DNA of 52,559 nucleotides, from NCBI GenBank assembly GCA_945874145.1, contig CAMCFN010000024.1, positions 1-52,559 of the forward strand, written 5' to 3'. The first letter of the stretch is position 1. The number at the start of each line of letters is the position of its first letter. The translations under genes and the position numbers were made by a program. Shown one piece after another: positions 45,469 through 50,987 of the stretch. This DNA comes from Akkermansia muciniphila. GTDB taxonomy: Bacteria; Verrucomicrobiota; Verrucomicrobiia; Limisphaerales; SXTU01. The notes below the pieces were generated by a model. The model did not search any database and was not told the DNA's origin. It saw only the letters and a program-made list of their open reading frames with translations.

Positions 45469-46340
45469 CGCTCTCCGAAATGCGGGAAATCCTGAAAGCG
45501 CGCGACCTCCAGCTCACCAAGTCCCTTGGCCAGAACTTCCTGCACGATGGCAACCAACTGCGGCGCATTGTCGCGGCGGCTGAACTGGCACCGACGGACA
45601 AGGTCCTGGAAATCGGGCCCGGCCTCGGTCCGCTGACGGAATCGCTGCTGACGAGCGGCGCACAGGTGCTGGCCATTGAGAAGGATGCGCGGCTCGTCGC
45701 GTTTCTCCGTGAGCGGCTGACCCACCTCCCGAACTTCACCCTGTTGCAAGGCGATGCGTTGCAATTCTTGCAGCAAGAAACCGTGCCTCCAGAGCTGGCT
45801 GGAGCTCCGGACATGGCAACCCCGGCCGGGCAGGCCGACTGGTCGGCTTGGAAGCTCGTGGCCAACCTCCCCTACTCCGTCGCCTCGCCCATCCTCGTTG
45901 AACTCGCCCTTCACCCACGTCGCCCGGAACGGATGGTGACCACCCTACAACTCGAAGTTGCCCAGCGCGTTGCCGCCCGGCCCGACACAGAGCACTACGG
46001 CGTGCTCACCCTGCTGTTGCAGCTTCACTACACCAGCCACGGTTACTTCAAGATTCCCTCCGGCTGCTTTTTCCCCGCGCCGGACGTGGACTCCGCCTGC
46101 CTCACCTTGGTCCGCCGGCCGCAGCCCTTGCTGGATGAACCGGAGACCAAGCGCTTCGTCGCCCTCATCAAGCGTGCCTTCTCCCAACGCCGGAAAATGA
46201 TGCTCAAGCTGCTCAAAAATGACTGGCCGGCAGACCGCTTGGAAGCCGCCTTCGCCAAGCTCGGCATTTCGCCTCAGGAACGGGCCGAAAAGGTGGGCTT
46301 GGAAGTATTCACGGAATTCTGCAAGCTCCTCGCCGAATGA
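45465..46340 (+). CDS. rsmA: 16S rRNA (adenine(1518)-N6/adenine(1519)-N6)-dimethyltransferase
   Basis: A 291-residue KsgA/RsmA enzyme that dimethylates two adenines near the 3' end of 16S rRNA during 30S assembly. SLGQNFLHDGNQL, VLEIGPGLGPLTESLL (SAM loop, residues 48-63), AIEKD, LVANLPYSVASPIL with the catalytic NLPY at 134-137, and the C-terminal KRAFSQRRKMML are present. A loop of about 20 extra residues (VPPELAGAPDMATPAGQAD) precedes NLPY and may be lineage-specific. It overlaps both neighbours by 4 bp (ATGA), so the operon is tightly coupled. Confidence 0.95.
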   Translation: MTLSEMREILKARDLQLTKSLGQNFLHDGNQLRRIVAAAELAPTDKVLEIGPGLGPLTESLLTSGAQVLAIEKDARLVAFLRERLTHLPNFTLLQGDALQFLQQETVPPELAGAPDMATPAGQADWSAWKLVANLPYSVASPILVELALHPRRPERMVTTLQLEVAQRVAARPDTEHYGVLTLLLQLHYTSHGYFKIPSGCFFPAPDVDSACLTLVRRPQPLLDEPETKRFVALIKRAFSQRRKMMLKLLKNDWPADRLEAAFAKLGISPQERAEKVGLEVFTEFCKLLAE

Positions 46341-47125
46341 GCGAAGAGATATTCGATGTGGTAGACGACCGCGACCGAGTCATCGGCCGGCAGACTCGAC
46401 GGGAAGTCCACGCCCGGGGCCTGAAACACCGCGCCGTGCATGTGCTCGTGTTCAACCAACGCGGCGAACTCTTCCTCCAAAAGCGCTCCTTCAAGAAGGA
46501 CACCTTCCCCGGTGCCTGGGACAGTTCGGCCTCCGGCCATCTGAATTCCGGCGAACACTACGACCCCTGCGCCGTCCGCGAACTTCGCGAGGAGATTGGC
46601 CTCTTCCTCCAACGCTGCCCCAAGCGACAATTCAAAATCGACGCCTGCGAGCAGACTGGCCGCGAATTCGTGTGGGTTTACCGCTGCGAGTCCAACGGCC
46701 CGTTCCGGCTGAATCAGGAGGAATTGGAATGTGGGGCCTTCTTCAAGCCGGACCACATCAACCGGTGGATGGCCGAGCGCCCGCGTGACTTCGCTGATTC
46801 CTTCCGCCTCGTCTGGAAATACTTTCTCAATCCCCCGCCACCCAAGCCGCCGAAGGAAAAAGCCGTGGCCAAGCCCGCCAAAATCAAGGTGGCCCAGAGC
46901 AGTGCCCCGAAAGCCAAGGCCGTCGTTCGCAAACCCGCAGCCCCCGTCCAACGCAAACCCCACGCGGCCACCCCCGCCAAGCCGGTCAAATCCAAGCCCG
47001 CCAAGCAGACTTCAGCAAAGCCTGCACGGATCGCCAAAGCCAAACCGGCCCGCCCAGTGGTCAAAAAGCTGCTCAAAGCAACCAAACCAGCCACCCCCCA
47101 GGCCAACCGGAAGCAACGGCGCTAA
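46337..47125 (+). CDS. Nudix hydrolase with a long Lys/Pro/Ala-rich tail
   Basis: A 262-residue protein. Residues 1-165 are a Nudix domain like YfcD and isopentenyl-diphosphate isomerase, starting EEIFDVVDDRDRVIG. The Nudix box is complete: GHLNSGE (67-73), seven residues, then RELREEIG (81-88). From about residue 166 the chain is an unstructured, very basic tail made of AKPAK-, KPA- and RKPAAP-like words, resembling histone H1 tails, with no matching part in usual Nudix proteins. The tail may bind nucleic acid. Last gene of the queE operon, overlapping rsmA by 4 bp. The substrate is unknown. Confidence 0.88.
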   Translation: MSEEIFDVVDDRDRVIGRQTRREVHARGLKHRAVHVLVFNQRGELFLQKRSFKKDTFPGAWDSSASGHLNSGEHYDPCAVRELREEIGLFLQRCPKRQFKIDACEQTGREFVWVYRCESNGPFRLNQEELECGAFFKPDHINRWMAERPRDFADSFRLVWKYFLNPPPPKPPKEKAVAKPAKIKVAQSSAPKAKAVVRKPAAPVQRKPHAATPAKPVKSKPAKQTSAKPARIAKAKPARPVVKKLLKATKPATPQANRKQRR

Positions 47126-47131
47126 AAATTC

Positions 47132-47160
47132 TGTTTGGCGGCGGACGCGCCGCATAGTAT
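47132..47160 (+). promoter_or_regulatory. Possible tRNA promoter
   Basis: TAGTAT (47155-47160) is a fair -10 box, with a poor -35 candidate TGTTTG (47132-47137) 17 nt upstream. The tRNA begins 30 nt later. A GCGGCG/CGCCGC hairpin (47138-47153) falls between the boxes and may instead end the Nudix transcript; there is no T-run. Confidence 0.3.
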
Positions 47161-47190
47161 CTCCCTCCCGGCAATCGCTCCATTGCCCAT

Positions 47191-47265
<75 letters not shown>

Positions 47266-47267
47266 CT

Positions 47268-47297
47268 TCAAAACCCCAAGGAAACGCATCAAAACCC
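47268..47297. repeat. Two TCAAAACCC direct repeats after the tRNA
   Basis: TCAAAACCC occurs at 47268-47276 and 47289-47297, 21 bp apart (two helical turns), each followed by a similar A-rich GGAA word. They begin three bases after the tRNA CCA end. This spacing and place fit arm-type binding sites of a tyrosine recombinase at an attachment site; that reading is inference. Confidence 0.45.
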
Positions 47298-47306
47298 TAT
47301 GGAATA

Positions 47307-47334
47307 AGGCGAAAACTCGCCTCGCTCCTTTTTT
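47307..47334 (+). terminator. Candidate terminator after the tRNA
   Basis: AGGCGA (47307-47312) pairs with TCGCCT (47317-47322) across the loop AAAC, and six T residues follow at 47329-47334 after a 6-nt gap. The gap makes it weaker than a classic Rho-independent terminator. It would end the tRNA transcript. Confidence 0.4.
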
Positions 47335-47390
47335 GGGCTGAATGCAGGGAGATGCAGCGGAAAGAAGCGGGGAAACTCAAAAAGCACGAT

Positions 47391-47463
47391 TCTGGCAAAT
47401 CGTCTGGCAAATCTCTTTTGAGCCTCTGCGCGGCCCGATTTGCCATCGTGCCTGACAAATCGG
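47391..47463. repeat. Iteron-like TGGCAAATC block
   Basis: TCTGGCAAATC occurs twice in tandem (47391-47401 and 47403-47413, period 12). The same word is inverted as GATTTGCCA at 47437-47445, and the variant TGACAAATC lies at 47453-47461. CCGATTTG (47435-47442) and CAAATCGG (47456-47463) form an 8-bp inverted repeat. The block lies 35 bp upstream of the plus-strand gene at 47498. It may be an operator, a replication origin or an excision control site. Confidence 0.6.
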
Positions 47464-47497
47464 CAGTCCCCTGCCCGCCGTCACCGATTTTGTTCCA

Positions 47498-47917
47498 ATG
47501 AAGACCAAAACACAAAAGGCCGGGCGGACGCCTCAAAGTCCGCGTTCCAACACTTCCACGCTCACCGTGGATCTCTCACCCGATAGCCTGCTGCTCGAGC
47601 TGCCGGCCAAGGACCGCGATGCCACAGTCAACGCGGCGTTGCTGGAATTCCTCACAGCCAAAAAGCGCGCGCTGGATTTCCTAGAGCGGCCGGCGTTCAC
47701 CGTCGGCGGCGTTGTCATCGTGAATGTGCCGCTGACGCAGGAACTGGCCAAGCAATGCACGGCGCTGGCCGGCGCGCACGGCCTTCCCTTGGGCGTGGTG
47801 GTGGGCAGCTACGCTAAGACGTGGATCGGGTCCACTGAGGGCAATGACGCTGCCGTCGAAGAGTTGGCAGCCGCGCGTGAGGCTCGATGCTATTACCAGC
47901 AGCTCATGAAGGCCTGA
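47498..47917 (+). CDS. Hypothetical protein next to the attachment site
   Basis: A 139-residue soluble protein of no recognised family. The N-terminus is basic and probably disordered (MKTKTQKAGRTPQSPRS). Then come LTVDLSPDSLLLELP, a helical stretch ATVNAALLEFLTAKKRALDFL, a strand-like VGGVVIVNVPLT, and a helical end. It is the only plus-strand gene of the island. A strong terminator follows 33 bp after the stop and an iteron-like block precedes the start, so it is probably a real, separately controlled gene. A regulator of the element is possible but not shown by any motif. Confidence 0.65.
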   Translation: MKTKTQKAGRTPQSPRSNTSTLTVDLSPDSLLLELPAKDRDATVNAALLEFLTAKKRALDFLERPAFTVGGVVIVNVPLTQELAKQCTALAGAHGLPLGVVVGSYAKTWIGSTEGNDAAVEELAAAREARCYYQQLMKA

Positions 47918-47950
47918 GCCCCGGCAGAATCTGAACCGTTGGTTCACACT

Positions 47951-47980
47951 CGCCCCGCCTTTACTGGCGGGGCGTTTTGC
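47951..47980 (+). terminator. Rho-independent terminator
   Basis: CGCCCCGCC (47951-47959) and GGCGGGGCG (47966-47974) form a perfect 9-bp stem around TTTACT, followed by TTTTGCTTTC. This is a textbook intrinsic terminator for the plus-strand gene that ends at 47917. On the minus strand the stem is not followed by a T-run. Confidence 0.85.
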
Positions 47981-48443
47981 TTTCGTGGGTGTGTTCGTGC
48001 CGGCTGCGAGCTCCGACGCGCCTACGGTCAACGTGGTGCGCGCGCGGGGGTTTCCTGCTTGGTTCATCCAGTGCGGAGACTGGGCGGGCTGACGGACTAT
48101 TCGGAAGTTTGCGTTCCTTGCCGTCCGCACCTATGCGGGTTTGTTCCAACTGCGATTCGTTCGCAGTTGATTGCCCGCGAACGTTACCAACGAAATGATC
48201 CGACACCGCGCAAATCCTCGCCAACTCCCGATCACTGAGCTTGGGCCACTCAGTCAGCGCAAGCTCAACGCTGCGCCGTTTGTCCGCGTTGGTGCGTTTC
48301 TCAGCTTCGGCTGAACTGCAAGAATCTTGCAGTTGAGTCCTTGCGAACGTCGGCCCCGATGCGGGTTGGTTCAACTGCGATTCGTTCGCACCTGATTCCC
48401 CGCGAACGTTGCCAACAAACGGATGCCCCGCGCGCCGGCCGTT
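47961..48443 (-). pseudogene. Decayed ParB-like HTH fragment with an internal duplication
   Basis: The minus frame is open from 48443 to 47961 but has no ATG start. The middle reads RTNADKRRSVELALTEW, then LSDRELARICAVSDHFVGNVR and ANESQLEQTRIGADGKERKLP, which is the helix-turn-helix part of ParB-like proteins of mobile elements. The nuclease or N-terminal part is missing. A 72-bp segment coding for the VGNVR-ANESQL part occurs twice (about 48122-48193 and 48348-48419), the second with a 1-nt indel that shifts the frame. The C-terminus is Arg/His-rich and looks random. It is interpreted as the remnant of a larger gene. The region 47918-48518 holds only this and the terminator. Confidence 0.6.
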
Positions 48444-48518
48444 TCAACCGGCACGCGAGGTGCCAAGGCGGTAACACACGCGCTTCGTGGACGCGAACCC
48501 GCCCCGGCAAAAAGGGTT

Positions 48519-49160
48519 TTATCGCGTGGCCTTGCGTTTGCCGGCGAACTTCTCTGGCGGTTCGTCAGCGAGGGCGGCGGCTGGGTCGTTGTCGTCCGGC
48601 TCGGCTGGTGTCGCTGCCTGTTGTTCATCGGTGAACGCGTGCGCGATGCCGTTGGCCTTGGCATAGTCTTGCGCGGTCTGTCTGGCGAGGGCCTCGGTGA
48701 GCTCGAAGGCGGAGAGGCGCGATGAAATGCGAGCAATGCCAAGCTCCAGGGCGGCTAGGGTGCGCGCGTGATGCACGAGCGGAAGCTCATCTTTGGTCGC
48801 ACGGAAAATGCCGTTTTCCAGCAATGGGCTGATGTGCATCGCGGCGTGCCATTCCTCGGTGTAATTCTCGCAGCCAACGAGGGCGTCGAATTTAGCCGCC
48901 TCGACCGCGTGACGGTCACGAAGGATCCGCAAGTGCGATCTGACATTCTGCAATCGCTGCCAAGATTCCATCCCGGCGTTCAGGATGGCCCGCCACTCGT
49001 TTTCGCGGGTTTGGACGATGGCCAACTTCGCTTTAACCTCCTCACGTTTGGCGGCGGCTTGGCGTTCGAGCTCGGCGAGTTCCTCGCGGAGCTGTGGTTT
49101 AATGGGCGGCTCGCCGACGTCGGCGTGCCAAGGGGATTCTGGGGTTTGGGTTGTGGTCAT
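48519..49160 (-). CDS. Hypothetical island protein with N-terminal coiled coil
   Basis: A 213-residue protein, family not recognised. Residues about 22-60 form a charged coiled coil (LREELAELERQAAAKREEV). The middle is helical with WRAILNAGMESWQRLQNVRSHL and HISPLLENGIF, and the C-terminus is acidic and Pro/Ala-rich (DDNDPAAALADEPPE) with a basic end. It has no membrane segment. It lies 8 bp after the next unknown gene upstream on the same strand, so they share a transcript. A packaging or scaffold role is possible by context only. Confidence 0.65.
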   Translation of the reverse strand: MTTTQTPESPWHADVGEPPIKPQLREELAELERQAAAKREEVKAKLAIVQTRENEWRAILNAGMESWQRLQNVRSHLRILRDRHAVEAAKFDALVGCENYTEEWHAAMHISPLLENGIFRATKDELPLVHHARTLAALELGIARISSRLSAFELTEALARQTAQDYAKANGIAHAFTDEQQAATPAEPDDNDPAAALADEPPEKFAGKRKATR

Positions 49161-49168
49161 GGTGTTGT

Positions 49169-49969
49169 TCAGTCTGCGAGTTTTCCGCCGGCCTTGATCC
49201 AGTCCATCTTGCCGCGGGCGGAGAGTTGGTCAAAGTCGGCACGGGTCTTTTTGGTGTGCGCGCTCACGGCGGGCTTGCATGAGCCGCCTGGGGATGCGGA
49301 CTTGAAGCTGTTGGAGGTGCTCGCCGTGGCGCGCGGGGGAGTGGTGGGCTTGCTCGTGGTGTCGGCGAAGCTGATGCCGGCCTTGTTGTCGTTGACCGCA
49401 TCGCCCAGCCCGTCGAGTAGCGCGATCATTGCGCCAACCTGGAGCGGGCCAAGCGGCAGAAGGCTTTCGCGGGCCGGCCTGCCGAGGGTGCCGTCGAGCC
49501 GGTCGAGCAGTCGCTTGCCGCCGTCGGCGCAGTGGTTGGCCAACAGGTCGAGCTTAGTGTCGCGGCCTTCGAGCGCGTCGATCATAACCAGCGCGCACGC
49601 TACCGTGTGCCGGCAGTTCAAGAGCTTCACCTGTAACGCCTGCTCACCCATCGCCAACACGAGCTTGTCGCGCAGCGTTTTATGGCTGATCGGTTGCGGC
49701 AGCGCGGCGATGTAGGCGTCAACACGGGCCTGCCGACTCGCGGCGATGGCTTTGAAGGCCGGCGTGAGGGCTGCAACCTTGGCGGCGTCGGGTTTGGCGA
49801 CACCGGGCACAGTGAGGTGCGCGTCGGTGAATTCCTTGGCTAGCTGGTGGCGGCGTTTGAATCCGTCACCGGATAACTTGGGCAGCGCCCCGTTGAAAAG
49901 TTGGCGCGCGAGCACTTCAAGTTTGTCCGTCTGGATGAACGAGGCGGAGGGTTTTGAGTTCGTAATCAC
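49169..49969 (-). CDS. Hypothetical island protein
   Basis: A 266-residue protein without a recognised family. The first 175 residues are mostly helical (TDKLEVLARQLFNGALPKL, RDKLVLAMGEQALQVKLLN). Then comes a low-complexity Ser/Thr/Pro linker (TTSKPTTPPRATASTSNS). The last 20 residues, FDQLSARGKMDWIKAGGKL, look like a short conserved tail often seen at the ends of phage proteins; that likeness is from memory. It sits between the LuxR-type gene (4 bp upstream) and the coiled-coil gene (8 bp downstream), all on the minus strand. Confidence 0.65.
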   Translation of the reverse strand: MITNSKPSASFIQTDKLEVLARQLFNGALPKLSGDGFKRRHQLAKEFTDAHLTVPGVAKPDAAKVAALTPAFKAIAASRQARVDAYIAALPQPISHKTLRDKLVLAMGEQALQVKLLNCRHTVACALVMIDALEGRDTKLDLLANHCADGGKRLLDRLDGTLGRPARESLLPLGPLQVGAMIALLDGLGDAVNDNKAGISFADTTSKPTTPPRATASTSNSFKSASPGGSCKPAVSAHTKKTRADFDQLSARGKMDWIKAGGKLAD

Positions 49970-49973
49970 AGGG

Positions 49974-50279
49974 CTACACTAGCCCGGCGTCGCTGGTCCC
50001 GGCAGTCACGGCTTCACGTCTCCCGTGTTCACGGGATGCCTTGTCCAATTCCACCAAGAGCACGGCCTGCATTCGTGAGTGCGTGCCGAGCCGCGCGAAG
50101 ACGTTCCGCCAGTGCGCGTCCACCGTGTGCGCACTGATGCCGAGCTCCCCGCCGATGCCCTTGTTCGTCAGGCCGCGCGCGGCCAATTCGCAGACGCGGA
50201 TCTGTGTCGGCGAGAGTTTCGGAAGTCGTTTCTGGGTTGTTGGTTTCATGGTTTCTATCGGGTCGGAGGTGCTGGCCAT
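49974..50279 (-). CDS. Small LuxR-type HTH protein
   Basis: About 101 residues, made almost wholly of a LuxR/GerE helix-turn-helix: KLSPTQIRVCELAARGLTNKGI, then GELGISAHTVDAHWRNVFARLG. There is no receiver or ligand-binding domain, so it is a stand-alone DNA-binding module and a candidate regulator of the element. The start at 50279 overlaps the upstream gene by 25 bp; a Met at 50249 would remove the overlap and give 91 residues. Neither has a clear Shine-Dalgarno. Confidence 0.8.
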   Translation of the reverse strand: MASTSDPIETMKPTTQKRLPKLSPTQIRVCELAARGLTNKGIGGELGISAHTVDAHWRNVFARLGTHSRMQAVLLVELDKASREHGRREAVTAGTSDAGLV

Positions 50280-50737
50280 AAGTCGGCGAAGGATTGAAAC
50301 TCCGTCAGGATTTGCGCGGCGAGCTTGCGCCCGTATTCCCGCATTCCGATCACGTCTAGCCCCGGCGTCTCGGTGGGGTATTGGTTCACGAGCCGCGCTT
50401 CGAGCACTCCCGCAATGCGCGGGCCCATCTTGAAGATTGTCTCCGCCACAGCCGCGCGCGGAATTAGCAGCGCCTCGTTTTCATCGTTGGCCAGCTTCAA
50501 CTTGCGCCACTCCTCGAAGGTCTTCTTTTCCTTGATGCTGTCGCCGTCCTTGTCGCCCGCGGGCGGCTTGATGGCGTCGAGAATATCAGCGCGCTTTTGA
50601 CCGCGCAGCGGGAGCATGCCGGCCGCTTTCAAACGCTTCTTGATGGTCCTCCAAGCAAGGCCGGTTTCCTCGGCAATTTGATCGATGGAGCTGAACTTTT
50701 TGGGTCTGTTGATGACCTCATGTTTTTTGCTTCTCAT
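50255..50737 (-). CDS. Terminase-small-subunit-like protein (Nu1 type) with HTH
   Basis: A 160-residue protein. The N-terminal part has a helix-turn-helix, SSIDQIAEETGLAWRTIKKRLKAAG. The middle is a charged helix, KTFEEWRKLKLANDENEALLIPRAAVAE, with the order seen in phage DNA-packaging small subunits: recognition HTH, charged helix, then a PR-x-x-VAE turn. The C-terminus is helical (MREYGRKLAAQILTEFQSF). If correct, it recognises packaging sites for a partner ATPase; no large terminase subunit is in the window, so an alternative is a plain element-encoded DNA-binding protein. Confidence 0.6.
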   Translation of the reverse strand: MRSKKHEVINRPKKFSSIDQIAEETGLAWRTIKKRLKAAGMLPLRGQKRADILDAIKPPAGDKDGDSIKEKKTFEEWRKLKLANDENEALLIPRAAVAETIFKMGPRIAGVLEARLVNQYPTETPGLDVIGMREYGRKLAAQILTEFQSFADLWPAPPTR

Positions 50738-50762
50738 AGGGAAATGTCGGGAGTTGTTGGTA

Positions 50763-50987
50763 TCATGGGTGTTTAACGATAAATATAGGGTTCCCGTTTG
50801 GGGTAGGGGTCAGCCCTCCTGTCCGCCCGCAGGCCGTCCGTGTGTGGACAATCTGCTCGCGCGTCATCGCGACGTCGCGCAAGCCGAGCCGGTCCAGTCC
50901 ACCGCAGAGGGCGAGCAGCTCGGGACCGTGGCGCTCGACGGTTGCGCTGGGCGTGCGCAGGGCGAGGTTTGGTTGCGGTCCTTTCAT
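50763..50987 (-). CDS. Possible small protein coupled to the ATPase gene
   Basis: A 74-residue frame whose ATG overlaps the stop of the ATPase gene (ATGA at 50984-50987), which suggests coupled translation. It contains PELLALCGGLDRLGLRDVAMTREQIVH, a plausible helical pair, and a Gly/Thr/Pro-rich end. No family recognised. It could be a chance frame in GC-rich DNA; the overlap is the main support. Confidence 0.45.
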   Translation of the reverse strand: MKGPQPNLALRTPSATVERHGPELLALCGGLDRLGLRDVAMTREQIVHTRTACGRTGGLTPTPNGNPIFIVKHP

